From the NCBI RefSeq assembly GCF_000513275.1, contig NZ_CBVJ010000030.1:39737-103736 (forward strand): a DNA stretch of 64,000 bases, in the 5' to 3' direction. Position 1 is the first letter of the stretch, and each line of letters opens with the position of its first letter. Below are positions 42,058-50,214 of this stretch, piece after piece. The notes under the pieces are model-generated. The model had not been told where the DNA came from and did not search any database. It saw only the letters and a program-made list of their open reading frames with translations. The stretch is from Paenibacillus gorillae. GTDB lineage: Bacteria; Bacillota; Bacilli; Paenibacillales; Paenibacillaceae. The position numbers and the translations under genes were made by a program.

Positions 42058-43866
42058 ATGTTGATGAGATCGATCAGAACAATTGCTGCAATGTTGTGTA
42101 TGAGCTTAATGTTGATGAGCGTGCCGCTTGTGGCTGTGTTTGGAGCCGTAACAACGATTAATCCGGCAGATGACACTTACGTTTATCAGAGCAGCGCTTC
42201 AACCAATTACGGATCGGCAACCTCGATGTTCGTGAAGTCAGACAGCAGCGCGCAGCGGCTTGCTTTCCTGAAGTTTAATGTAACCGGCTACTCTGGTATT
42301 GCCAGCGCTAAGCTGCGCGTCTATTCCAAAGCTTCCGCCATCTCGACCATGACAGCTTCCGAAACAACGGATGGCTGGAATCAAGCTGCGATTACTTGGA
42401 ACAACAAGCCATCAACGGGCATCCTGATCGATTCTAAACCGCTGACCAACACATTCCAGTACATCGAGCTGGATGTGACCGCATATATTCAGGCGCAAGC
42501 TGCGGGAGACGGCATCGCTTCTTTCGTACTGGCTGAGACAGCGGGCAAATATACAGAAATTGCGAGTAATGAGAACGCAAGCAACAAACCGCAGTTGGTA
42601 ATCGACGCCTCTGGCGTGGGTACGGGCAGCGACACGACTCCGCCGTCAGCACCTGCGGGACTGACGGGAACTGCTGCCTCATCGAGCCAGATTAATTTGA
42701 GCTGGTCGGCTTCCACCGATAATGTTGGCGTAACCGGTTATGATATTTACCGCGGCGGCTTCTATTTGAAATCAGTGACGACGAATTCGGCCAGCGATAC
42801 GGGGCTGGCGGCGCTCTCCTCTTATAGCTATTATGTGAAAGCAAAGGATGCTGCAGGGAATCATTCAGCGGCGGGAAATACGGTAACAGTCACCACGTTG
42901 GCTGGCAGCGGCGCAGCTAACTGTTCCACCGCATTGAACACAGCGGCATCGATCCAAACGGCGATGCTGAATGCAACGCCGGGAACAGTCATTCTCATTG
43001 CACCGGGCACTTATAACGGCGTTCGCGCAACGGGCGGCGATCCGCGGCTGGACGCAAACGGCGTGCCGACCGGAGTGTTCTATTCTGGCAATAGCGGCAC
43101 AGCAGTTAATCCTATTGTGCTGCGCGGCTGTGATGCGAATAATCCGCCAGTGCTGCAAGGGCCAGCGGTGAACGACGGTTCTTATGGAATTCATCTGACA
43201 GGCGATTATTGGGAGATTCGCGATCTGGTCGTTACGAGAGCACAGAAGGGGATTATGATCGATAACGGCAACTACAATCGGATCAGCGGAGTGGAGGTGC
43301 ACAATGTCGGTGACGAAGGCGTGCATTTCCGCGACGGCAGTTCGTACAATACGTTGGAGTTGTCCTCAATTCATGATACTGGCAACTATCAGGCTGGTTA
43401 TGGCGAAGGAGCTTATGTCGGCTCGGATGCGAGTGCAGCTTATGAGCATACGGTTATTGGCAACATTTTTCGCAGCACCGACTTTGGACCAGGAATCACA
43501 GCCGAACACATTGATATCAAAGAAGGCGCTGACGGCACAATCGTGGAATACTGCACATTTAATGGCACTGGCATCAGCGGTGCCAACTCGGCAGACAGCT
43601 TTATCGATGTGAAGGGCGTCAATTCCAAAATTTATTACAACAGCGGCAGCCGAAACGGCAATAGCTTTGTCGTTGACGCTTTCCAGAACCGTACGCATGG
43701 AACGGGTTTTCCGACCGGTACGAACAATGACTTCAAGGGCAACAACGTCCATCTCGACGGCGTAGGTTATATCGTTAATGCCGTTAACGGTTCGGCAATT
43801 GTAAATGGAAATACCCGCACCGACGGATCATCAAATCTGTACAAAGGAAAATATTCGGTATATTAA
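42058..43866 (+). CDS. Secreted CBM96-FN3-beta-helix protein (pectate-lyase-like)
   Basis: A 602-residue protein. The signal peptide is ISMEL-free, with hydrophobic core MLCMSLMLMSVPLVAVFGA. Residues 31-185 are the CBM96-like module (DDTYVYQSSASTNYGSATSM), 191-280 the FN3 domain (PPSAPAGLTGTAASSSQINL), and 290-602 a right-handed beta-helix with GTVILIAPGTYNG, GDYWEIRDLVVTRAQKGIMI, DNGNYNRISGVEVHNVGDEG and EHIDIKEGADGTIVEYCTF. The helix is like pectate or related lyases. The domain order is the reverse of its neighbour, from which it is separated by 24 bases. ATG 42058 is chosen because AAGGAGG lies eight bases before it. Confidence 0.86.
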   Translation: MLMRSIRTIAAMLCMSLMLMSVPLVAVFGAVTTINPADDTYVYQSSASTNYGSATSMFVKSDSSAQRLAFLKFNVTGYSGIASAKLRVYSKASAISTMTASETTDGWNQAAITWNNKPSTGILIDSKPLTNTFQYIELDVTAYIQAQAAGDGIASFVLAETAGKYTEIASNENASNKPQLVIDASGVGTGSDTTPPSAPAGLTGTAASSSQINLSWSASTDNVGVTGYDIYRGGFYLKSVTTNSASDTGLAALSSYSYYVKAKDAAGNHSAAGNTVTVTTLAGSGAANCSTALNTAASIQTAMLNATPGTVILIAPGTYNGVRATGGDPRLDANGVPTGVFYSGNSGTAVNPIVLRGCDANNPPVLQGPAVNDGSYGIHLTGDYWEIRDLVVTRAQKGIMIDNGNYNRISGVEVHNVGDEGVHFRDGSSYNTLELSSIHDTGNYQAGYGEGAYVGSDASAAYEHTVIGNIFRSTDFGPGITAEHIDIKEGADGTIVEYCTFNGTGISGANSADSFIDVKGVNSKIYYNSGSRNGNSFVVDAFQNRTHGTGFPTGTNNDFKGNNVHLDGVGYIVNAVNGSAIVNGNTRTDGSSNLYKGKYSVY

Positions 43867-43879
43867 TTCGTTTAAAAAT

Positions 43880-43934
43880 GCTCCCCTTGCAGCGACAGGT
43901 ATTGCATTCGCCTGTATGCTGCAAGGGGAGTTTA
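43880..43934 (+). terminator. Terminator after the secreted-protein pair
   Basis: GCTCCCCTTGCAGC pairs with GCTGCAAGGGGAG(T), with an inner ACAGG / CCTGT stem, followed by TTTAATT. Confidence 0.8.
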
Positions 43935-44016
43935 ATTGCATATACGAGTACGATAGGAACTGATGCCACGGTTGCGTGAAAATAGTCTGCACCTGAGTCA
44001 TTAAATGAATAAGCAC

Positions 44017-44062
44017 GGCTACCGGCTTGGATCGGCAGCCGTGTTACGCTAACGGGCAGTTT
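44017..44062 (+). repeat. Intergenic structured repeat, partial copy H
   Basis: CACGGCTACCGGCTTGGATC, then GGCAGCCGTG (arms CACGGCT / AGCCGTG) and GCTAACGGGCAGTTTAATT, that is the middle hairpin and right module. Confidence 0.55.
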
Positions 44063-44150
44063 AATTATATGAGTTTATTAACTTCCAGTTTTCTCTAATG
44101 TTAGGTAATATATAAGTAACTGAAATTTTATGTTAGGCGGTGTACGTCAA

Positions 44151-45140
44151 TTGGAACATAGCGTTATTTTTCACAAAATATTAACTGATTTAAATTTAGG
44201 CTCTTTCGTACTACAACCACAAAGGGTTTCTGGTGGTTTTATGCACAAAATGTATTGTTTAGAGACCACTACAGGAAAATATGCATTAAAGCTATTAAAC
44301 CCCGTTATTATGAAAAGGCCGAGTGCATTCCAGAATTATCAAAAGGCAGAGCGTTTAGAACGATTATTGCAAGAAAACAAAATGCCTATTGTTCCGGCAA
44401 TGGAGATAAATGGCCGCAAAATGCAGTGTATCGAAAATCAATATTACTACGTCTTTCCGTGGGTTGAAGGGAGCGCGCTCCCTGGGGATGAAATAAAAGA
44501 GGAGCATTGTAAAATAGTCGGTGAACTCTTGGCTAAAATTCACAAAATTGAGCAGATTGAGAAACCCTTTGTCAGAGATGAAATTAGTATTGATTGGGGC
44601 ACATATATTGCGACGGCAACTACAGAGTGTCCAGAAATCGCAGAGAAGTTAAATAGTTATAGAGAAATCTTGTACGCTTGCCAAGAAGAATTTAATAGGG
44701 CACTAAAAAAGATACCGACTGTCACCTGTATATCCAACGGCGATATGGACTGCAAAAATATTTTGTGGGTGAATGGAAATCCTTTAATTATTGATTTAGA
44801 ATGTCTTGATTATGGAAATCCATTTTGGGATATGTTTACACTGGCTTTAAATTGGTCGGGCAATGATTCTTGCAGCATAAATTTTGATCTATTAAAGGCG
44901 TTTATCGTATCCTATCACGAAGAGTATGGGGATGTTCAGGTTGATTGGGAAACGCTGTACGGCAGCGGCTTTGGTTGGCTTGAGTGGCTTGAATATAATA
45001 TAAAAAGGGCTTTGATGATTGAATGTACAGATGAGGAAGAAAGAAAAATGGGAATCAGCGAAGTCCACAACACAATTCATCGTATCGTTTATTATCATTC
45101 TATAAAAGGAAAAATACTACAAAATTTAACATCGGTGTAG
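44151..45140 (+). CDS. Aminoglycoside phosphotransferase-family kinase
   Basis: About 329 residues of the APH/choline-kinase fold. The ATP lysine is in KYALKLLNP near residue 44, the hinge is YYYVFPWVEGSALPG near 105, the catalytic loop is SNGDMDCKNILW near 205 and the metal Asp is in LIIDLECLDYGNPF near 222. The catalytic loop has Asn-Gly-Asp where the family usually has His-Gly-Asp; the Asp and the later Asn are kept, so activity is likely. Such stand-alone genes phosphorylate small hydroxylated molecules, sometimes antibiotics. TTG 44151 follows AGGCGGTG, while ATG 44130 has no ribosome binding site. Confidence 0.82.
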   Translation: MEHSVIFHKILTDLNLGSFVLQPQRVSGGFMHKMYCLETTTGKYALKLLNPVIMKRPSAFQNYQKAERLERLLQENKMPIVPAMEINGRKMQCIENQYYYVFPWVEGSALPGDEIKEEHCKIVGELLAKIHKIEQIEKPFVRDEISIDWGTYIATATTECPEIAEKLNSYREILYACQEEFNRALKKIPTVTCISNGDMDCKNILWVNGNPLIIDLECLDYGNPFWDMFTLALNWSGNDSCSINFDLLKAFIVSYHEEYGDVQVDWETLYGSGFGWLEWLEYNIKRALMIECTDEEERKMGISEVHNTIHRIVYYHSIKGKILQNLTSV

Positions 45141-45172
45141 ACCACCATGCGACATGTATAAAATGACTCGTT

Positions 45173-45205
45173 CAGCTAGCGGAGAACGCTAGTTTAAAAA
45201 AGTCA
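45173..45205 (+). repeat. Intergenic structured repeat, copy I (left module)
   Basis: CTAGCGGAGAACGCTAG keeps the stem of copy G while changing both sides: A to G on the left is matched by T to C on the right. Confidence 0.6.
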
Positions 45206-45265
45206 GTCTAAAACCTTTCATAAGAAGCAAACTAGATTTAATAGCTCTTATGGGAGGTTATTAGA

Positions 45266-45440
45266 TTGGATCGGGGAAAGCTATAAAAAAATATTCATGA
45301 TTTCACATGATGGTACGATTACGAATTATCGGATATTGCTTGGAGAAAAAGGATTGACCAGAAAAGATTTTCTCGGTGAGGCCGGGGTATATCGAAATGA
45401 AGTTGTAGTCTGTTGGTTGCTAAAACTAGGGAAACGTTAG
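45266..45440 (+). pseudogene. Small helix-turn-helix-like ORF, frameshifted
   Basis: TTG 45266 follows GGGAGGTTATTAGA and reads MDRGKL, then stops. One added base in the run at 45282-45290 continues as YKKIFMISHDGTITNYRIL, then LGEKGLTRKDFLGEAGVYRN and ends VCWLLKLGKR at TAG 45438-45440. The restored product is about 57 residues. The last codons lie in repeat copy J. Family unknown. Confidence 0.35.
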
Positions 45441-45450
45441 TTCAATTAAG
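45425..45450 (+). repeat. Intergenic structured repeat, copy J (left module)
   Basis: ACTAGGGAAACGTTAGTTCA, like the left modules of copies C and E. The rest of the element is missing. Confidence 0.45.
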
Positions 45451-45656
45451 CAATTAAGCACCAGGACGAAGCTGCCAACGACTCTCGTATAGACATATGT
45501 ATAAAATACGAGTTTTGTGAAAATGTAATGAATAATATTCATGGGTTGGTTTAATGTAACTATTAAACTCAGCCCATTGACGTTCCTTCTCATGATTACT
45601 TTCGACTGCATTTTTAACGTAGAACTCCAAGCTTCAGAACCCAAAGTGCATCAAGT

Positions 45657-46241
45657 TCACCCTTCACCCGAAAAAATGCATTCTAGAAAACTAAAAAATC
45701 TACTGATTTCATCAAAACTTATAGTGGATTCTGCATTAACAATTTCGATAAAATCCATTTTATATTGTGATTTCACAATATATCCCGATGTGCCATAATC
45801 CCATAAATCCAATATAGATGGCCTCTTATACGAATTATGTTTCAACAGTGAATTATTCCATTCAATCAGAACTGGAATATTAACATTATCCTTTCTGCGA
45901 ATAATATCCCCCTCGTACAATGAAGGTATCAATCTATCAAGGTTTTCTTCAGTCAAATTCCAACCTGAAATAAAACATTCATTTAGGCCCTTTAATGAGT
46001 TAATTACCTCTATCCAAGGCTGGCTAGACCATGTTCCCGCTGTTGATTGACTTTCTGAAATCACTTCAATTTTAGGTATCTTTTCATCAAAGAACTTAAT
46101 AATTTGCTCTTGAAGCTTATGATCTACTCTATCCTCATAATAAGCTTCATTGTAGTTTAATGGAATGCAAATCCCCATTTCTCCATGAATGAATTTCATA
46201 ACTTTTTCTGGACTTAATACTTCTACTGTAAATTCTACCAT
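45657..46241 (-). CDS. Hypothetical protein, possible immunity protein
   Basis: A 194-residue acidic soluble protein starting MVEFTVEVLSPEKVMKF. It has WSSQPWIEVINSLKGLNECF in the middle and a C-terminal ISFDEISRFFSFLECIFSGE. The start ATG at 46241 overlaps the stop codon of a coding-like fragment upstream in the same direction (ATGGTAG). Acidic composition, a beta-alpha mix and tight coupling to a truncated tail are what one sees with immunity proteins of polymorphic toxins. I do not recognise the family. An in-frame ATG at 46265 has no ribosome binding site. Confidence 0.5.
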   Translation of the reverse strand: MVEFTVEVLSPEKVMKFIHGEMGICIPLNYNEAYYEDRVDHKLQEQIIKFFDEKIPKIEVISESQSTAGTWSSQPWIEVINSLKGLNECFISGWNLTEENLDRLIPSLYEGDIIRRKDNVNIPVLIEWNNSLLKHNSYKRPSILDLWDYGTSGYIVKSQYKMDFIEIVNAESTISFDEISRFFSFLECIFSGEG

Positions 46242-46432
46242 ACTACTTCGGTTCCATCCTTCCATCGGAAAATATTCGGGCCAGTACTTGGAAAGGTACT
46301 TGCATAGGTACTATTAGTGGAGTTAATCCATCCACTGTCATGTACTAAAGTAGAGTTATGAGATTGAAAATCTCCTGGATTTGGATCTGAAAAGTCCACT
46401 GTATCAACGCATTCTTGGTATTCGAAATAGCA
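46235..46432 (-). pseudogene. C-terminal tail of an unidentified (toxin-like) protein
   Basis: Open from about 46432 to TAG 46235-46237: YFEYQECVDTVDFSDPNPGD, then FQSHNSTLVHDSGWINSTNS and FPSTGPNIFRWKDGTEVVW. No start codon or ribosome binding site. Its stop overlaps the next start, and it is rich in Asn, Ser, Thr and Trp like secreted protein tails. I interpret it as the end of a deleted toxin. The evidence is only position and composition. Confidence 0.35.
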
Positions 46433-46601
46433 TTATCTCTTTAAACTCCAACGGGAATCATTATATCATTACAGGTAAATAAACATAAATACGTTTTTAT
46501 TATAATATTTGTATAAATTCAAAATCAGCACCAAGGTTCGATTAATTAAAAACTAATCGTACCTTGGTGCTGTTACCTTCACCCAGAAATAACTTCTGTT
46601 C

Positions 46602-47675
46602 TTACTTCTCTCCAGTCAAAGCCTTCAATACATCATCGATCTTCAAACTGTCAGAAATCGGGCCGTTCAGCATCCAGTGCCTTGCCGATACTTTGTAGAC
46701 ATGATTTTGCTTCACAGCAGGTATCGATTTCCATAACTGAAGCTTTTCCACAGCCTTCACATTGTCCAGCTCTTTCTGAAAATCGCTTTCCGAGGAACCG
46801 GAATAACCAGCAGTAACAAACAGATAATCCGACTCTATTTCCGGAAGCTTCTCTAAGGACAATGTTATGCCCCAATCTTCGTCAGCCTTCTTCTGAAAAT
46901 CAGCAACGCTTGATGACGCGGTTAATCCCAAATCATTATATAAGATACCGCTATAAGGGAAAGTTGGAAAGAATAAATCGACCTCTTTGTCTATAGTGCG
47001 AACCAATGCAACCGTGTTATTCGATCCAACCGTTTGTTCGATCTTCTCCCGGGCTGCTTTTAGTTTATTATCATACGTCTGGATAATTTCATTCGCTTTA
47101 TCTTCCCGATTGAGCGCTTTTCCTATTTCGACGATAGAAGTTTTCCAATCATCACGGTCATAGGCAATCGTAGGTGCAATTTTAGCTAACTGTTCGTATC
47201 CAGCTTGATCCACAATTCCATTAATAACAATGATCAGATCCGGTTCTGCAGCTAATATGGCTTCATAATTAGGGGTATCTGCAGAACTCGTGACAGGAAT
47301 CTTTTTTTCCATAAGCCTATCATACAAATAACCGCCTTCTATACCGCCTGCCTGTACTAAAGGCGCATCCAGTGATAAGAGCATATCCTCCAGTCCGATA
47401 GTAACAATATGTTTAGGCTCAACCGGAATTTCGACATCACCGAGAACATTTTTTATGATTTTGGTTTTCGCTTGTGTTCCCGTTACTGGACTTGTATCCG
47501 TCTCGTTATTGGTTTTATTGCCGGCAGCTCCATTAGATTGAGTTTGAGCTGGCCGGTCGGTTGCTATATTTCCATTTGTATTCGTGTTGGATACACCGCT
47601 CGAGCAAGCCCCCATGAACAACGTGAAGCACATGAGTAAAATTGCAATCGTAGATGACTTTACTTTCTTATGCAT
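46602..47675 (-). other. Internal start: iron-siderophore-binding lipoprotein
   Basis: ATG 47675 is preceded by GAAGGGGAT at seven bases and begins MHKKVKSSTIAILLMCFTLF, with lipobox MGAC and a Ser/Asn/Thr-rich linker. The 357-residue product has the FecB/FepB-like fold: IPVEPKHIVTIGLEDMLLSL, YEAILAAEPDLIIVING and VYKVSARHWMLNGPISDSLK. The signal peptide, ribosome binding site and Fur box just upstream argue that this is translated as a separate lipoprotein that captures ferric siderophores outside the membrane. Confidence 0.75.
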
Positions 47676-48716
47676 AACTAAATCCCCTTCTCTCAATTGT
47701 AGATAACGATTATCGTTATCAATATATCGTCTATTTCTTTGAGAGACTATGGACAATCTTTTAGAAATAATAGGACGATCCTTTATAGCCCTATCGCTTT
47801 TAGCTGCGGATCGGTATTTCCCTGGTGAGATGCCCTTTTCTTTTTTGAAAAGACGGTTAAAGTAGTTAACATCTGCATAACCGATGCTGGCAGCAATCTC
47901 ATGCAAGGCTGCCTCTGTGCTAAGCAATAGGTCAGCCGCTGCGGCAATTCGCACTTGTATCAGGTATCCGATCGGACCGACGCCTATTTTATTTTTAAAT
48001 TGAATCGACAAATGAGATGAGCTGTAGTTCAGGCCTTCTGCTAGCGATTCAAGGGTAATAGGATTCGAATAATATTCGTGAATATATCTTACGGCTTGGG
48101 AAACAATCTCCGGTTTTTGCGTCTGGATACCTTGGCCCTCTAACTGACAGAGCAATTGATATACAAATTGATAAAACGATGCTTTGGTATGAAAGTGTCC
48201 CAGTGAGGCTTGCTGCCTCCATCCCTGCTCCATCTCTCTAACCTTGTGCAATAAAGAAATCGAGTGCTGCGGAGCAAAACCGTATTCAATATGAAACGGA
48301 CGATTTCGTTCTATCATACTTACAATTTCCTGACGGCAAGGCATAGGCAAAACCGCTCTGTAGAAAACAATATAGTACTCGAATTCATCACCTGTCAGGA
48401 AGATATCGATGGAGAGCCCCTTTCCGCCATGCAGTACATGAAAGCCCTCGGATAGATATTCCGTTTCGTTTAACAAAATACGTGCCCTGCCCCGGACCGA
48501 AAACAAGAAGCTGCTGGCAGGAAGAAGATAGCCACGCAATTCCTCGCCATTTGTCATCCGTGAATGGCGAACGTCTAGCACTTTAATGGAAACGTTGTTC
48601 CATGACTGAATATGCTCATCCAAATTCATAAGTTCCACTCTCATATCGTCATCGCAACGGTAAGTGCGATTTACTGTATTCCGGTCTGCATCCAGCAACG
48701 TGCTTCCACTCATCAC
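46602..48716 (-). CDS. AraC regulator joined in frame to an iron-siderophore-binding lipoprotein
   Basis: One open frame of 704 codons. Residues 1-305 are an AraC regulator: N-terminal sensor with LLPASSFLFSVRGRARILL, then helix-turn-helix ITLESLAEGLNYSSSHLSI and HEIAASIGYADVNYFNRLF, ending GISPGKYRSAA. Residues 348-704 are a complete Fe-siderophore-binding lipoprotein with its own signal peptide (see the nested entry). The 40-residue joint encodes a perfect Fur-like palindrome. Bacillus Btr is a true AraC-binding-protein fusion, but without a lipoprotein signal inside. So this is either a fusion or two genes lacking an intervening stop. The transporter permease and ATPase are not nearby. Upstream lies a second Fur-like site. 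Confidence 0.8.
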   Translation of the reverse strand: MMSGSTLLDADRNTVNRTYRCDDDMRVELMNLDEHIQSWNNVSIKVLDVRHSRMTNGEELRGYLLPASSFLFSVRGRARILLNETEYLSEGFHVLHGGKGLSIDIFLTGDEFEYYIVFYRAVLPMPCRQEIVSMIERNRPFHIEYGFAPQHSISLLHKVREMEQGWRQQASLGHFHTKASFYQFVYQLLCQLEGQGIQTQKPEIVSQAVRYIHEYYSNPITLESLAEGLNYSSSHLSIQFKNKIGVGPIGYLIQVRIAAAADLLLSTEAALHEIAASIGYADVNYFNRLFKKEKGISPGKYRSAAKSDRAIKDRPIISKRLSIVSQRNRRYIDNDNRYLQLREGDLVMHKKVKSSTIAILLMCFTLFMGACSSGVSNTNTNGNIATDRPAQTQSNGAAGNKTNNETDTSPVTGTQAKTKIIKNVLGDVEIPVEPKHIVTIGLEDMLLSLDAPLVQAGGIEGGYLYDRLMEKKIPVTSSADTPNYEAILAAEPDLIIVINGIVDQAGYEQLAKIAPTIAYDRDDWKTSIVEIGKALNREDKANEIIQTYDNKLKAAREKIEQTVGSNNTVALVRTIDKEVDLFFPTFPYSGILYNDLGLTASSSVADFQKKADEDWGITLSLEKLPEIESDYLFVTAGYSGSSESDFQKELDNVKAVEKLQLWKSIPAVKQNHVYKVSARHWMLNGPISDSLKIDDVLKALTGEK
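47702..47720. promoter_or_regulatory. Perfect Fur box inside the open frame
   Basis: GATAACGAT T ATCGTTATC has perfect nine-base arms and fits the 19-bp Fur box GATAATGATAATCATTATC closely. It lies 27 bases before the internal lipoprotein start, where an iron-regulated promoter would be expected. Confidence 0.8.
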
Positions 48717-48741
48717 ACAAACTGCCTGTCAAGACCCATAG

Positions 48742-48760
48742 TAATCGATAACAATTCTCA
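48742..48760. promoter_or_regulatory. Fur-like box upstream of the AraC start
   Basis: On the minus strand TGAGAATTGTTATCGATTA, which matches the 7-1-7 Fur pattern TGATAAT-n-ATTATCA at 11 or 12 of 14 positions. It lies 26 bases before ATG 48716. Confidence 0.6.
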
Positions 48761-48799
48761 CTGTCAATCAAAAAGCGGCGGTCACTCGCCGCTGTGACA

Positions 48800-49048
48800 T
48801 CATAGCATCGTTTTTAATTCTTCATTCTCGGATGTATCCATACTTTCCTGTGAATTTCCTTCCCGCTGTTCTTGCTGCATATCATGCGGCTGTTGCTGCT
48901 GTTCTTGTCCCTGACCCTGGGGCGCATGCTTGCTCCTGGACCACGTAACAAATGACAAGATCACAGACAGGATTAGAAATAAGATAGGCAGCGCCCACGG
49001 ATGCTTCAGCATCACATTGGATTGCCACGGCCAAATATAATCGCGCAT
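48800..49048 (-). CDS. Small single-helix membrane protein at the end of the ger operon
   Basis: About 82 residues: one membrane segment (WALPILFLILSVILSFVTW, residues 19-37) and a hydrophilic Gln-rich tail (QGQGQEQQQQPHDMQQEQRE). ATG 49048 follows GGGAGGAG. It starts 27 bases after the stop of the GerAB-type gene, so it is part of the operon. Some germinant receptor operons carry a small membrane D subunit that tunes receptor function; those usually have two helices, so equivalence is not certain. Confidence 0.6.
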   Translation of the reverse strand: MRDYIWPWQSNVMLKHPWALPILFLILSVILSFVTWSRSKHAPQGQGQEQQQQPHDMQQEQREGNSQESMDTSENEELKTML

Positions 49049-49074
49049 ATCGGCTCCTCCCATCTCCCTCACAC

Positions 49075-50175
49075 TTAACTAGTTGCTGTGCTTATTTTAT
49101 TGCGAATCCACGACACCACAAACAATAAAATCGGAAATACGAACATTAAAGATAAGTAGATCGGGTTATACGGGATCACTTTCTGGACCACAGCTATATG
49201 TTCAACAACATTAGGCGCCATCGTCAGCCCCAGGAATAGAGCGATAATCACGACCGGGAATATGTAAATACGGCTGCTTTTCGAATAGGTAAGCTTCTGG
49301 AGACTACGAATTGTGGCAAATAGATAAATATAGGTTTTCAAAAAAGCCATGAAGCAAAAATAGATGACGCCTGTAGCATCCAGCTGCGTAATAAAATCAC
49401 TTACGGATATAGCTTGTATTAAGGCATACATCGGATAGGTAGCCCGTTTGAAAATCTCCTCTCCGAATACAGAAACAGCCAAGGCATCCGTGAATGAGAT
49501 GAATACACCGGCAAACAACGATGAAATAATCATCGTCCTTCCTACTGATTTTCGCTCGTTCATTGACGTCCAGACTAATGCCAGCGCAAGCGACTCGCCA
49601 AAGGATTGAATAATGCCAAGCGGCCACACGACTTCCCATATGCGCCCCCACCCCTTATCCAGCAATGGAGCTAAGTTGTCGAAGTGTACGACCCCGGAAC
49701 TGAAGATCAGTATGACTTCCAGCAGATAGATTAACAGAATAATGGGTAGAATGATTTCGGTCAGCTTGCCCATGACCTCTATTCCAGAATAAAGACCATA
49801 GGAGATGACCAGCATAAAGAATAGCAGAATGACCCAAGGAGGCGTGCCGGGCAATATGGTTGTCGGCACCAGGTTTTTAATATCTGCGACAATCCTTCCC
49901 GAGATATACAAGAACAACAGCGGGTGCATCCAAGCGATCGGAGTACCCAGCACCTTGCCGAACTGTGCCGGATAGCATTCGATATAAGTCAGCCCTGGAT
50001 TGAAATGCGTAATCCTCGTATAGATCCAGACGACAGCTGTGCCAAAAAAGGTAGAAATCAGAACAGCAAGCCACGAGTCTCTCCCAGCCCCTGCAGCAAA
50101 ACCAAATATAATGGTTGTCCCGATCTGATAAATAATGGATATCGTGAGCAGTTGGTGACGAGAAATGATTTCCAT
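49075..50175 (-). CDS. Germinant receptor B subunit (GerAB/GerKB permease family)
   Basis: A 366-residue membrane protein with about ten hydrophobic segments of the APC-like spore germination permease family: ISRHQLLTISIIYQIGTTII at the start, then LAVLISTFFGTAVVWIYTRI and PTTILPGTPPWVILLFFMLV. The B subunit binds the germinant in the spore inner membrane. The gene follows the C subunit after 39 bases. The start at 50175 has only a moderate ribosome binding site (AGGGAT). Confidence 0.93.
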   Translation of the reverse strand: MEIISRHQLLTISIIYQIGTTIIFGFAAGAGRDSWLAVLISTFFGTAVVWIYTRITHFNPGLTYIECYPAQFGKVLGTPIAWMHPLLFLYISGRIVADIKNLVPTTILPGTPPWVILLFFMLVISYGLYSGIEVMGKLTEIILPIILLIYLLEVILIFSSGVVHFDNLAPLLDKGWGRIWEVVWPLGIIQSFGESLALALVWTSMNERKSVGRTMIISSLFAGVFISFTDALAVSVFGEEIFKRATYPMYALIQAISVSDFITQLDATGVIYFCFMAFLKTYIYLFATIRSLQKLTYSKSSRIYIFPVVIIALFLGLTMAPNVVEHIAVVQKVIPYNPIYLSLMFVFPILLFVVSWIRNKISTATS

Positions 50176-50214
50176 AGTATCACGATCCCTGTTCTTTGTT
50201 CAAATTTTTGCTGA

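Noticed and set aside
42865..43326. Long minus-strand frames inside the secreted beta-helix genes
   Set aside because: They are shadows of GC-rich repetitive coding sequence. The plus-strand products have signal peptides and recognisable domains.
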